Below are positions 24,127 to 32,020 of a stretch of 50,654 bases of DNA, piece after piece. Source of the stretch: DATBHZ01 sp036557185 (lineage in GTDB: Bacteria; Actinomycetota; Acidimicrobiia; IMCC26256; JAENVU01); NCBI GenBank assembly GCA_036557185.1, contig DATBHZ010000029.1, positions 1-50,654 of the forward strand. Direction: 5' to 3'. The position numbers and the translations under genes were made by a program. The first letter of the stretch is position 1. Each line of letters opens with the position of its first letter. The notes below the pieces were generated by a model. It did not search any database and had not been told where the DNA came from. It saw only the letters and a program-made list of their open reading frames with translations.

Positions 24127-24129
24127 CTT
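24124..24129 (+). promoter_or_regulatory. Leaderless -10 box (TAGCTT)
   Basis: TAGCTT ends six bases before the ATG at 24136 and overlaps the stop codon of the polymerase gene. The SDR gene therefore probably has its own leaderless transcript rather than depending on read-through. Confidence 0.4.
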
Positions 24130-24135
24130 CACGAC

Positions 24136-24957
24136 ATGGAGCTCGAGGGCAAGGTCGCGATCGTCACCGGAGCAAGCCGCGGCGTCGGGGCGGCGACGGC
24201 ACGCGCGCTCGCCGCGGCAGGGGTTTCCGTCGCGTGCGCGGCACGCGCCACCGACGACGCCCGCTTGCCGCTGCCCGGAACGATCGACGAGACGGTCTCT
24301 GCCATCTCCGAGGCCGGAGGAACGGCCCTCGCGGTGCCGACCAACCTGGCGGACGACGACGCCGTCCGCTCGATGGTCGCCACCACCGTCGCTGAGCTCG
24401 GCCGCGTCGACATCCTCGTCAACAACGCGGCGATCACCTTCCCCGGCGACATCGACCTGCCGATGAAGCGGTTCGATTTGATCTTCGACGTCGACTTGCG
24501 GGCCCCGGTCATCGCGGCGCAAGCGGTGCTTCCGGGAATGATCGAGCGGTCAGAGGGAGCGATCGTCAACGTTTCGTCCGCCGCCGCGCTCAACTACTAC
24601 CCCGGGCAGATGGCCTACGGCATGGCGAAGGCGGCGCTCGAGCACTTCACCGTCTCACTCGCCGAGCAGCTCCGCCCCCACCACATCGCCGTGAACACGT
24701 TCCGGATCGACGTGCCGGTCGCGTCGGAGGGCTTCCTCGCCGCGATGCCCGGCGTCGACCACGGCGACTGGGAGCCTCCGGAGGTCGCGGCCGACGGCAT
24801 CCTCTGGATGCTGCGCCAGCCCGCCAGCTACAGCGGGCACAACGACGGCATGGCGCGCCTGCGCGCCGAGCACGGGATCATGGAGTCGCGTGCCGAGCGG
24901 CCGCACACGCAACGCGGGGGGATGAACACCGAGAACACGCTGGGCGGCAAGCGCTGA
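24136..24957 (+). CDS. Short-chain dehydrogenase/reductase
   Basis: 273 residues with the classical SDR layout: cofactor motif VTGASRGVGAATA (about 10-22), NNAA at about 95-98, the catalytic Ser in VNVSSAAAL, and Y-x3-K in MAYGMAKAAL. It is therefore a genuine NAD(P)-dependent oxidoreductase, unlike the Ser-Tyr-Arg protein at 1013. A 30-residue tail beyond the normal end is rich in Arg and Gly. The substrate, probably a hydroxyacyl-CoA or alcohol, is unknown. It converges with the SnoaL-like gene. Confidence 0.9.
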   Translation: MELEGKVAIVTGASRGVGAATARALAAAGVSVACAARATDDARLPLPGTIDETVSAISEAGGTALAVPTNLADDDAVRSMVATTVAELGRVDILVNNAAITFPGDIDLPMKRFDLIFDVDLRAPVIAAQAVLPGMIERSEGAIVNVSSAAALNYYPGQMAYGMAKAALEHFTVSLAEQLRPHHIAVNTFRIDVPVASEGFLAAMPGVDHGDWEPPEVAADGILWMLRQPASYSGHNDGMARLRAEHGIMESRAERPHTQRGGMNTENTLGGKR

Positions 24958-24960
24958 GCG

Positions 24961-25311
24961 CTAGCCGGCGTTCTGGATGAAGACCTCCACCCGGGCGATG
25001 AGGCCACGGTCGTCGAGCTCGAAGACGAGGCATTCCGGCGTGCGCAAGGGCTTCCCGTCCGGATGTGCCACCGTCTCCGTCAGCTCCGCGTAGACGACGC
25101 TCCCCACCGGCGAGATGCGAGAGATCTCCATCGAGTAGCCCGGCAGCGTCGGCAGCATCGTGGAGATGTAGGCGATGTATTCCGGTTTCGACGCGTACGT
25201 GTCGAGATAGGGACCGACGCGCGTGAACGGCCCGTCGGTCAGGCACGCGGCCATCGCGTCCCAGTCGTGCGCCGTCATCGCGGCCAGGAACCGCTCGACC
25301 ACCTCGGCCAT
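24961..25311 (-). CDS. SnoaL-like / NTF2-fold protein
   Basis: 116 residues from an ATG at 25311, with TACGCT eight bases upstream on the minus strand. The chain starts AEVVERFLAAMTAHDWDAMAACLTDGPFTRVGP, the cone-shaped NTF2-like fold used by SnoaL cyclases, ketosteroid isomerases and limonene epoxide hydrolases, and ends with the typical LVFELDDRGLIARVEVFIQ strands. The alternative upstream in-frame extension has no homology and was not used. Catalytic residues are not conclusive, so function cannot be assigned beyond the fold. Confidence 0.8.
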   Translation of the reverse strand: MAEVVERFLAAMTAHDWDAMAACLTDGPFTRVGPYLDTYASKPEYIAYISTMLPTLPGYSMEISRISPVGSVVYAELTETVAHPDGKPLRTPECLVFELDDRGLIARVEVFIQNAG

Positions 25312-25319
25312 GGACCGAG

Positions 25320-25325
25320 AGCGTA
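25320..25325 (-). promoter_or_regulatory. Leaderless -10 box (TACGCT)
   Basis: TACGCT on the minus strand ends eight bases before the ATG at 25311, with no Shine-Dalgarno between them. Confidence 0.35.
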
Positions 25326-25350
25326 GGCCCGCGTGTGCCAAAGTCGCGAG

Positions 25351-26007
25351 GTGCCGGCACCGAGCCCTCCGCGCGACTCGCAGCGCAGCCGTGTCTACCG
25401 CGCGGAGACGCCGCTCGGCGGCCGGAAGTTCCCGACCTTGCCGGACTGCGCGACGTACGTCGATCGGGTGGTCGGCTCGCTGTGGTGGTACTGGCGGTTC
25501 CCCGAATCGGGTCTCGGCTGTGTCCCCCGGCTCCGCCCCGGCAACGGTGCCCGGCAGGCCTTCTACAAGGAGGACCCCGAGCCGTCGATCACGCTGCCAC
25601 GCCGGTACCGCACGTCGGGCGTGATGCTCCACGAGCTCGCCCACTGGGCGCTTCGCACCGCGGAGGACCTCCCGAACCACGGAACCTCGTTCACACGGCT
25701 GCTGCTCGACCTCGTCGCCGCGTTCGAGGGCGACGCGACGGCCAAGCGTCTGTTGGAGCGATACGAGAGCGAGGACGTGCACGTCGGACGGCCCGCGCGT
25801 CTCGGACCTGACGGCCGCTGGAGCTACACCTGGGACGAGCGCCTGCGGAAAGGACGCGGGCGGTGTCTGCGGATCGGATACGGCGACAGCGAGCACGCAG
25901 TCGGGGTCCTTGTGTCGCGCGCCCACGCGCACGCAACGTTGAGCGCCAACGGCTCCGGACCCGTCCGCATCCCCGAGCGCGAGATCTGGTCCGTCGAGCC
26001 CGTCTGA
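25351..26007 (+). CDS. Small zinc metallohydrolase, TIGR04338-like
   Basis: 218 residues from the GTG at 25351; an in-frame GTG at 25333 would add six residues and cannot be excluded. The N-terminal block RDSQRSRVYRAE is characteristic of the actinobacterial TIGR04338 metallohydrolase family as I remember it. The zinc motif HExxH is present in MLHELAHWAL, and a likely third ligand is the His of NHGTSFTRLLLDLV. No signal peptide, so intracellular. After the normal family end there is an extra C-terminal segment of about 70 residues (from GRPARLGPDG). Family members are uncharacterised; peptidase-like chemistry is only inferred from HExxH. Confidence 0.75.
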   Translation: MPAPSPPRDSQRSRVYRAETPLGGRKFPTLPDCATYVDRVVGSLWWYWRFPESGLGCVPRLRPGNGARQAFYKEDPEPSITLPRRYRTSGVMLHELAHWALRTAEDLPNHGTSFTRLLLDLVAAFEGDATAKRLLERYESEDVHVGRPARLGPDGRWSYTWDERLRKGRGRCLRIGYGDSEHAVGVLVSRAHAHATLSANGSGPVRIPEREIWSVEPV

Positions 26008-26014
26008 CAGCTGG

Positions 26015-26068
26015 GCCAGCCGCTCGACCACGCCTCCTACAGCTGGCTCACGCCAGCCGCTCGACCAC
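26015..26068. repeat. 17-bp direct repeat duplicating the thiolase 3' end
   Basis: The 17-mer GCCAGCCGCTCGACCAC occurs at 26015-26031 and 26052-26068, each preceded by ACAGCTGG (26008-26015 and 26039-26046). The second copy encodes the last thiolase residues (VVERLA); the first is non-coding and lies in the 40-bp convergent gap. It looks like a small tandem duplication. Confidence 0.6.
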
Positions 26069-27262
26069 CATGGCCATGCCTTGGCCGCCGCCGACGCACA
26101 TGGTCTCGAGGCCGATCGTCTTGTCGGCGTCCTCCAGCCCGTTGAGCAGCGTCGTCATGATGCGCGCACCGGTCATGCCGAACGGATGACCGAGCGCGAT
26201 CGCTCCACCATTCACGTTGAGCTTGGCGTGGTCGATCCCGAGGTGGCGGGCCGACGGGATCACCTGCGCGGCGAACGCCTCGTTCAGCTCGACGAGGTCG
26301 ATGTCGTCGATCGTCATCTTCGCCCGGGCGAGCGCCTGGCGCGACGCCTCGATCGGACCGAGCCCCATGATCTCGGGATCGAGCCCGGTGACCCCGGTGC
26401 TCACGATGCGAGCAAGCGGCGTGATCCCGAGATCCTTCGCCTTGGTATCGCTCATGACGACGACCGCTGCCGCGCCGTCGTTCAGCGGGCACGCGTTCCC
26501 GGCGGTCACGCGGCCGTTCGGCCGGAACGCCGGCGCGAGCGTGGCGAGCTTCTCGAGCTGCGTGTCGGGCCGCGGGCAGTCGTCCTTGGCCACCATCGTG
26601 CCGTCGGCCAGCGTGAGCGGTGTGATCTCCCGCTCGAAGAAGCCGCGGTCGATAGCAGCGCCGCAGCGCTGCTGCGACAGCAGCGCGTACTCGTCCATCT
26701 CCTCGCGCGACACGCCCTCGACCTCGGCGACGTTCTCCGCCGTCTCCCCCATCGCGATGTACACGTCGGGCAGGCCGTCCGCGGGCTTCCAGTCACCCTG
26801 GTCTCCCTGCGCGCGCGCCATCGAACGGAGCTGAGAGTCCTGGAACTTCGGGTTCTGGGTGTTGGGCGTGTGGTCCGAGCTCCCGCCGGTCATGAAACGG
26901 CTCACGCCCTCGACCCCGGCGGCGACGAAGACGTCGCCCTCACCGGCGCGGATCGCGTGCGACGCCATGCGCATCGTCTGCAGTGAGCTCGAGCAGTACC
27001 GCGTGATCGTGCAGCCGGGAACCTGGGGCATCCCCGCGAGGATCGCGACGACCCGGCCCATGTTGAACCCCTGCTCGCCGCCCGGCAGGCCGCAGCCGAG
27101 CATCAGGTCGTCGACCGTGGAACGGTCCAGCTCGGGCACCTTCTGCAACGCCGCATCGACGATGAACGCGGCCATGTCGTCGGAGCGCTGGTCGACGAGC
27201 GATCCCTTGAACGCTCGGCCGATCGGCGTGCGAGCGGTGGCGACGATGACGGGCTCGGCCAT
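26048..27262 (-). CDS. Acetyl-CoA C-acyltransferase (thiolase)
   Basis: 404 residues, ATG start with GAGGAG upstream. A complete thiolase: the acyl-accepting Cys is C90 in TITRYCSSSLQT, the His of the second motif is in NVNGGAIALGHPFG, and the C-terminal base Cys is in ETMCVGGGQG. It cleaves 3-ketoacyl-CoA with CoA in beta-oxidation, or runs in reverse as a condensing enzyme. TACGTT lies 15 bases before the Shine-Dalgarno-containing leader, a plausible -10 box. It converges on the metallohydrolase gene; the junction carries a short tandem duplication of its last codons. Confidence 0.93.
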   Translation of the reverse strand: MAEPVIVATARTPIGRAFKGSLVDQRSDDMAAFIVDAALQKVPELDRSTVDDLMLGCGLPGGEQGFNMGRVVAILAGMPQVPGCTITRYCSSSLQTMRMASHAIRAGEGDVFVAAGVEGVSRFMTGGSSDHTPNTQNPKFQDSQLRSMARAQGDQGDWKPADGLPDVYIAMGETAENVAEVEGVSREEMDEYALLSQQRCGAAIDRGFFEREITPLTLADGTMVAKDDCPRPDTQLEKLATLAPAFRPNGRVTAGNACPLNDGAAAVVVMSDTKAKDLGITPLARIVSTGVTGLDPEIMGLGPIEASRQALARAKMTIDDIDLVELNEAFAAQVIPSARHLGIDHAKLNVNGGAIALGHPFGMTGARIMTTLLNGLEDADKTIGLETMCVGGGQGMAMVVERLA

Positions 27263-27334
27263 GACGGGCTCCTCGGGAACGTAGGGCGACGGCGCGCGGG
27301 CTTTCGGACCGAGAATAGGTCGGGCGCCGGGTGG

Positions 27335-27856
27335 CTATTCGATGCGACGCAGGTGCTCGCGGTAGTTGGTGCAGTTGGCCACGTAGCTGAGCTTTCCCGG
27401 CACGATCATCGTCTCCGGGTCCACGGCGTCGGCGCGCAGCTTTGCCGGCACACCGAGCGCCATCGCCCTCGACGGAACCTCCATGCCGTTCGGCACGAGG
27501 GCGTTCGCCGCGACCAGCGCCTCGCTGCGCACGACGGCGCGGTGCAGCACGATCGACCCCGAGCCGACGAGCGAGCCGTCCTCGATCGTGCAGCACTCGA
27601 GATGGACGAGGTGGCCGATCACGCAGTCGTTGCCGACGATCGTCGGGATGAGCGGGGTCGTGTGCACGACCGTGCCGTCCTGGATCGAGGTGCGGTCGCC
27701 GACGACGATCCGGCCGTAGTCGCCGCGCAGCACCGCCTGTGGCCACACCGAGGACTCGGCACCGATCGTCACGTCGCCGATGACCGTCGCATCGGGGTGC
27801 ACGAAGGCGGTCGGATCGATGCTCGGGACCTTGTCGCCGATTGCGTAGATCGCCAT
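27335..27856 (-). CDS. Gamma-carbonic-anhydrase-like protein with altered zinc site
   Basis: 173 residues forming a left-handed beta-helix: IDPTAFVHPDATVIGDVTIG, then SSVWPQAVLRGD and the first metal His H65 in DGTVVHTT. The second zinc segment, normally GHxxxxHGC, reads G-H82-L-V-H85-L-E87-C-C, so the second His of the pair is Glu and an extra His appears two residues earlier. The fold is secure; carbonic anhydrase activity is doubtful. Its ATG has TAGGTT six bases upstream (leaderless), back to back with the promoter of the PhyH gene. Confidence 0.87.
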   Translation of the reverse strand: MAIYAIGDKVPSIDPTAFVHPDATVIGDVTIGAESSVWPQAVLRGDYGRIVVGDRTSIQDGTVVHTTPLIPTIVGNDCVIGHLVHLECCTIEDGSLVGSGSIVLHRAVVRSEALVAANALVPNGMEVPSRAMALGVPAKLRADAVDPETMIVPGKLSYVANCTNYREHLRRIE

Positions 27857-27862
27857 CCTCCC

Positions 27863-27884
27863 AACCTACGGGAGGCGGTAGTTT
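27863..27884. promoter_or_regulatory. Back-to-back leaderless promoters in a 34-bp spacer
   Basis: Minus-strand TAGGTT (27863-27868) ends six bases before ATG 27856; plus-strand TAGTTT (27879-27884) ends six bases before ATG 27891. This has the same geometry as the spacer at 20099-20128. Confidence 0.5.
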
Positions 27885-27890
27885 GGCCGC

Positions 27891-28727
27891 ATGTCCTCCG
27901 CAACCATCGCCGTCACCGAGCACCTCGACCGCGTGCGGCAGGACGGCTACACGATCGTCGAGAACGCGATCGAGCCAGACCTGATCGAGGCGTTGGCCGC
28001 CAACCTGCGCGCCCTCGAGGAGTACCTCGACGTGCAGCCGTCGAACAACTCCTTCGAGGGCGACAAGACGCTTCGCATCTACAACCTGCTCGGGTACGAC
28101 CCCGTCTGGCAGCGCGTGCCGGTGCATCCGAGCGTGCTCCCGATCATCGAGGGCGTGCTCGACCCGGGGTGCCTGATCTCGTCGCTCAGCTCCATCACGA
28201 TCCTGCCCGGCGAGACGCCGCAGCCGATCCACGCGGACGACCAGCTGATCCCGCTCGCCAAGCCCCACGTGCCGACCGTGTGCAACTCGATGTGGGCGCT
28301 CACCGACTTCACCGAGGCGAACGGAGCGACGCGCCTCGTGCCCGGAACGCACATGGCCTCCGAGTCGCCCAACTACGGGCAGCACTACGACTCCGTCGCC
28401 GCGGAGATGGCGAAGGGCAGCGTGCTGATCTGGCACGGCAGCCTCTGGCACGGGGGCGGCGCGAACACCACCGACGAGCCGCGTGTCGGCATCGCGATGA
28501 ACTACTGCGCCGGATTCATCCGCCAGCAGGAGAACCAGCAGCTCGGCCTGCCGCCCGAGCTCGTCGCCACCTTCGAGCCGCGCCTGCGCGAGCTGGTCGG
28601 CTACAGCGTCTACAACGCGCTCATCGGCCACATCAACAAGCACAGCCCCGAGGAGATCCTCGACGCCATCTCCGACGCGCCCGGTGGCGACACCTCGTTG
28701 TCGATGGTGTGGGACGCGCTCACCTAG
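27891..28727 (+). CDS. Phytanoyl-CoA dioxygenase (PhyH) family oxygenase
   Basis: 278 residues from ATG with a leaderless -10 box. An Fe(II)/2-oxoglutarate oxygenase: iron ligands H114-A-D116 in PIHADDQ and the distal His in WHGSLWHGGGANTT (H187), with R198 in PRVGIAMNY likely binding 2-oxoglutarate. The N-terminal segment DGYTIVENAIEPDLIEAL is typical of the family. It would hydroxylate an acyl-CoA or other small molecule using O2 and 2-oxoglutarate in the cytoplasm. The stop codon is immediately followed by the GTG of the metal transporter, so the two are cotranscribed; the functional link is unclear. Confidence 0.88.
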   Translation: MSSATIAVTEHLDRVRQDGYTIVENAIEPDLIEALAANLRALEEYLDVQPSNNSFEGDKTLRIYNLLGYDPVWQRVPVHPSVLPIIEGVLDPGCLISSLSSITILPGETPQPIHADDQLIPLAKPHVPTVCNSMWALTDFTEANGATRLVPGTHMASESPNYGQHYDSVAAEMAKGSVLIWHGSLWHGGGANTTDEPRVGIAMNYCAGFIRQQENQQLGLPPELVATFEPRLRELVGYSVYNALIGHINKHSPEEILDAISDAPGGDTSLSMVWDALT

Positions 28728-29645
28728 GTGAGCCCCGAAAGCGATCGGGGCACGCGGCGGGCGATCGTCGCCGCGTTCGCCGCAAACCTCGGGATCGCTG
28801 CCGCGAAGTTCGCCGCGTTCCTCATCACCGGGTCTGCATCGATGATGGCCGAGGCGATCCACTCGGTCGCCGACACCGGCAACCAGGGTCTGCTCTTCCT
28901 CGGCGGCGCGCGATCGCGCAGGCCGCCGGACGAGCAGCACCAGTTCGGCTACGGCGCCGAGCGCTTCTTCTGGGCCTTCGTCGTGGCCGTCATGCTCTTC
29001 TCGCTGGGCTCGCTGTTCTCGCTCTACGAGGGCGTGGAGAAGCTGGTGCACCCGCACGAGCTCGACAGGCCCGCCGTCGCGTTCGTCGTCCTCGCCGTCG
29101 CAGCCGTGCTCGAGAGCTTCTCGCTCCGCACTGCACGCCGAGAGTCCCAGCCGCACCGCCGCGGGTTGTCCTGGTGGCGCTTCATCCGGCGGACGAAGAC
29201 TCCCGAGCTGCCGGTCGTGCTGCTCGAAGACGTCGGTGCGCTCGCCGGCCTGCTGTTCGCGGCGATCGGCCTCGGGCTGGCGGTGATCACGGGCGAGACG
29301 CGCTTCGACGCGATCGGGAGCCTCGCGATCGGTGTCTTGCTTGGAGTGATCGCCACCGTGCTCGCCGTCGAGATGAAGAGCCTGCTGATCGGCGAATCGG
29401 CGGGCCCGCGCACCGAAGAGGCGATCCGAGCGGCGATCGAGTCGGGCGACGAGGTCCGGCGCGTCATCCACCTGCGCACCCTCCAGCTCGGACCGGAGGA
29501 CATGCTTGTGGCCACCAAGCTCGACATCGACGCTCTCAGCATCGAGGGTCTGGCGCGCGCGATCGACGTCATCGAGGTGCGGATCCGCGCCGCCGTGCCC
29601 GCGGCGCGGCTCATCTACATCGAGCCGGACCTCTACCGCTCGTAA
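28728..29645 (+). CDS. Cation diffusion facilitator (zinc/divalent metal efflux)
   Basis: 305 residues from a GTG that abuts the preceding stop (TAGGTG). Six membrane helices; the transport site is made by H-x3-D in helix 2 (AEAIHSVADTGNQ) and by the helix 5 segment VVLLEDVGALAGLL, where the usual HxxxD is ExxxA-like with D one turn on. A cytoplasmic domain (VRRVIHLRTLQLGPEDMLVATKLDID) follows. CDF proteins export Zn, Fe, Mn or Co in exchange for protons; the helix 5 substitution of His by Glu suggests a preference other than strict zinc. An internal loop of about 20 basic residues separates helices 4 and 5. Confidence 0.88.
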   Translation: MSPESDRGTRRAIVAAFAANLGIAAAKFAAFLITGSASMMAEAIHSVADTGNQGLLFLGGARSRRPPDEQHQFGYGAERFFWAFVVAVMLFSLGSLFSLYEGVEKLVHPHELDRPAVAFVVLAVAAVLESFSLRTARRESQPHRRGLSWWRFIRRTKTPELPVVLLEDVGALAGLLFAAIGLGLAVITGETRFDAIGSLAIGVLLGVIATVLAVEMKSLLIGESAGPRTEEAIRAAIESGDEVRRVIHLRTLQLGPEDMLVATKLDIDALSIEGLARAIDVIEVRIRAAVPAARLIYIEPDLYRS

Positions 29646-29664
29646 GGGTCGCGCCCGCGCTCGC

Positions 29665-30084
29665 TCAGCGGGGCGCGAAATCGAGGAGCGCGATCGTGTC
29701 GCTGCGCTTGTCGAGCACGACGCGCACCGGCAGATCGAGCTCGAGGCTCGCGGGAGGGAGGCCGACGAGGTTCCCGACCAGACGCGGTCCCTCCTCCATC
29801 TCGACGACCAACACCGCGTACGGCAGCTCGCCGGCGAACGCAGGGTCGAATGCCTGGTGCGTGATCGTCCAGCTGAACACCCGGCCGTTCCCCGACGACG
29901 GCTGCCACGACCAGCGATCGGACCCGCACGCTGCACACAACAAGCGCGGCGGGTGCCGCCAGACCGCGCACGCGTCGCACCGCTGAAGGTGCAGCACCCC
30001 CGAGCTCGCCGCGCGCTCGTAGAACTCGCCGTTGAGCCCCGGAGGTCCGGGGAGCATCCGCTCCGGACGGCCTTTGCCGCTCAC
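29665..30084 (-). CDS. DUF35 OB-fold protein with zinc ribbon
   Basis: 139 residues from a GTG overlapping the stop of the thiolase-like gene (GTGA). An N-terminal rubredoxin-like zinc ribbon C-x2-C...C-x2-C (QRCDACAVW / RLLCAACGSD, about residues 40-61) is followed by an OB fold (RVFSWTITHQAF, LPYAVLVVEMEEGPRLVGNLVG). DUF35 proteins pair with thiolase-fold enzymes, as ChsH2 does with the Ltp2 aldolase in steroid side-chain removal. The strict coupling here points to a heteromeric complex with the upstream gene product. It converges with the metal transporter gene. Confidence 0.87.
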   Translation of the reverse strand: MSGKGRPERMLPGPPGLNGEFYERAASSGVLHLQRCDACAVWRHPPRLLCAACGSDRWSWQPSSGNGRVFSWTITHQAFDPAFAGELPYAVLVVEMEEGPRLVGNLVGLPPASLELDLPVRVVLDKRSDTIALLDFAPR

Positions 30085-31259
30085 CGGTCGGCTCCGAGGA
30101 TCGCGATGCTCCCGTCGCCGAAGTCCCCCCACCCGGTGACGACGCCGAGCTCGGCCCCCGCCACCTGCGCGGCCCCGGCGTCGCCTCGGAGCTGCCGGAC
30201 GGCCTCGACGACGTGGTTCATGCCCCACATGTGCCCCTGCGACAGCAGCCCGCCGTGCGTGTTGACGGGCAACGCACCGTCGACGCCGATGCGGCCGTCA
30301 CGCACGAACGGCCCGCTCTCGCCGCGCCCGCAGAGGCCGAGCGCCTCGAGCTGCAGGAGCACGACGTAGGTGAAGCAGTCGTAGATCTCGAAGAGGTCCA
30401 CGTCGCCGGGCGCGACGTCTGCCATCGCGAAAGCGCGGGGCGCGGCATCGGTCAACCCGATCTGGAAGATGTCCGGCCGGTTGGCGATGTCATCCGCTGG
30501 TGACGGGTGCCCTTCCGCAACGCCCAGCAACCAGATCGGCGGCGGCGCGAGCTGCTCGGCGCGATCCGCCGACGAGACGACGACTGCTGCGGCGCAATCG
30601 GTCTCGAGGCAGCAGTCGTACAGACGGAAGGGCTCGCTGACCCAACGGGCAGCGAGGTACTCGTCCATCGTGAGCTCCCGGCCGCGCATGAGGGCCTTGT
30701 CGTTGCGCTGAGCGTGCGCGCGTGCGGCGAGGGCGACCATGCCGGTGTCGGTGTCGAGCGTCTTGTAGATCTTCTTGTGCCGTGTGGCGATCCATCCGTA
30801 GAACTGCGCGGCCGAGCGCGCCCCGTACGGCAGGTAGTAGTCGATCACCACGTCGGCCACGGCGTTCGCGTCCATGCCCCGCCGTGGCACGCGCGCGCCG
30901 GGGCGCGGACGGAACGCGGAGTAGCCGTTCCAGCCGACGACCACGAGCACGTTCTGCGCCACGCCGCTCGCGACGGCCATCGCAGCGTTCTGCAACGCGG
31001 CGACCGAGCTCGCACCTCCCATGTGGACCGTCGACGAGTACGCCACCTCCGGCACGCCGAGATTCGCAGCCAGCTCCTCTACTGTCGTATAGCCGGGCGG
31101 CGGCATGATGCCGTCGACGTCCGCGACCGCCAGCCCCGCGTCCGCGATCGCGGCGCGCGCCGCGTCGAGCATCAGCTCGACGGGTAGCTTGTCCGACCCG
31201 CGCACGTAGTCGGTCTCGCCGATCCCGGTGATTGCCGCTGCGGCGCGCAGCGGGCTCAC
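30081..31259 (-). CDS. Thiolase-fold, SCP-x/Ltp-like protein lacking the catalytic Cys
   Basis: 392 residues from a GTG overlapping the PIG-L stop. Thiolase superfamily, lipid-transfer-protein (SCP-x) branch: AITGIGETDYVRGSD at the start and DLFEIYDCFTYVVLLQLE and LPVNTHGGLLSQGHMWG near the end. At the acyl-nucleophile position the chain reads VHMGGASSVAAL, so Ala replaces Cys. Together with the partner DUF35 protein this resembles Ltp2-type retro-aldolases more than thiolases. It probably cleaves a beta-hydroxyacyl-CoA, releasing a shorter ketone or aldehyde. The substrate may be steroid-like, but that is inference. Confidence 0.85.
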   Translation of the reverse strand: MSPLRAAAAITGIGETDYVRGSDKLPVELMLDAARAAIADAGLAVADVDGIMPPPGYTTVEELAANLGVPEVAYSSTVHMGGASSVAALQNAAMAVASGVAQNVLVVVGWNGYSAFRPRPGARVPRRGMDANAVADVVIDYYLPYGARSAAQFYGWIATRHKKIYKTLDTDTGMVALAARAHAQRNDKALMRGRELTMDEYLAARWVSEPFRLYDCCLETDCAAAVVVSSADRAEQLAPPPIWLLGVAEGHPSPADDIANRPDIFQIGLTDAAPRAFAMADVAPGDVDLFEIYDCFTYVVLLQLEALGLCGRGESGPFVRDGRIGVDGALPVNTHGGLLSQGHMWGMNHVVEAVRQLRGDAGAAQVAGAELGVVTGWGDFGDGSIAILGADR

Positions 31260-31987
31260 AGCTCGATGAGCTCGAATGCCACCGCGAGCGGGACACCCAT
31301 TCGCGCACCGGTCTCCGTGGCGTGGCCGTGCAGGAACGCGGCGGGGTCGCCCATCGCGTTCGCACCCAGCCCCTCCAGGTACGCCGCGTGCTCACGCAGC
31401 GAATCGACGCCCCGCTCGAACGTGTCGGTGACGTCGACGGCGTGCCGGCAATCAGGAGCAGCGCCGACGAACGCCCACTTCGTTCCGCTCCACGGCTCGA
31501 GGCCCTCATCGAGCAACTCAGGGAAGACCCAGCGGTTTCCCGCATCGCGCACACCGTCGATCGCTGCCAGACCGACCGCACGGTGATCGGCCTGGTTCAG
31601 TGCGCCGAACCCCCAGCGCTCGGCATAGTTCATGGCGATGAGGACGTCGGGGCGCACACGGCGCGTCGCGCGCGCCACGTCGCGCCGGAGGTCCAGCCCG
31701 TATTCGACGACACCGTCCCGATGGTCGAGGAATTCGACGGTCGTGACACCCACGACCCGCGCCCCACGACGCTCTTCCTCCATGCGCAACGGCCCGGCTT
31801 CGACCGGGAGCATCCCGTCGATGCCCGCCTCGCCGGCCGTCGCGAGCAGGTACGCCACTTCCTTGCCCTGCGACGTCCACCGCGCGACGGCGCTCGCGGC
31901 CCCGTATTCGAGGTCGTCGGGGTGCGCCACGACCGCGAGCGCACGGTCCCAATCCTCGGGAAGTGGCTCGAGCTCGGGCGATGGCAT
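31256..31987 (-). CDS. PIG-L family N-deacetylase (LmbE-like)
   Basis: 243 residues from the ATG at 31987; longer in-frame extensions have no family similarity. The zinc-binding motif AHPDDLEYG (about residues 21-29) and the third ligand in NQADHRAVG are clear, as is the strand DVLIAMNYAERWG. PIG-L enzymes remove acetyl groups from GlcNAc-type sugars; actinobacterial members include MshB and Mca of mycothiol metabolism, but similarity here is only family level. A TACGTT box lies nine bases upstream. It is the first gene of a coupled three-gene operon with the thiolase-like and DUF35 proteins, and divergent from ppgK. Confidence 0.88.
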   Translation of the reverse strand: MPSPELEPLPEDWDRALAVVAHPDDLEYGAASAVARWTSQGKEVAYLLATAGEAGIDGMLPVEAGPLRMEEERRGARVVGVTTVEFLDHRDGVVEYGLDLRRDVARATRRVRPDVLIAMNYAERWGFGALNQADHRAVGLAAIDGVRDAGNRWVFPELLDEGLEPWSGTKWAFVGAAPDCRHAVDVTDTFERGVDSLREHAAYLEGLGANAMGDPAAFLHGHATETGARMGVPLAVAFELIEL

Positions 31988-32020
31988 CGGACGGCGAACG
32001 TAGCGCGCCAAACTGTTGCG

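Noticed and set aside
24136..24957. A second halohydrin dehalogenase
   Set aside because: It has a normal TGASRGVG cofactor motif and Y-x3-K, so it is an ordinary SDR.
26940..29986. Long frames of about 900-1000 codons on both strands
   Set aside because: They cross four real genes with clear motifs (thiolase, carbonic-anhydrase-like, PhyH, CDF) and have low-complexity composition.
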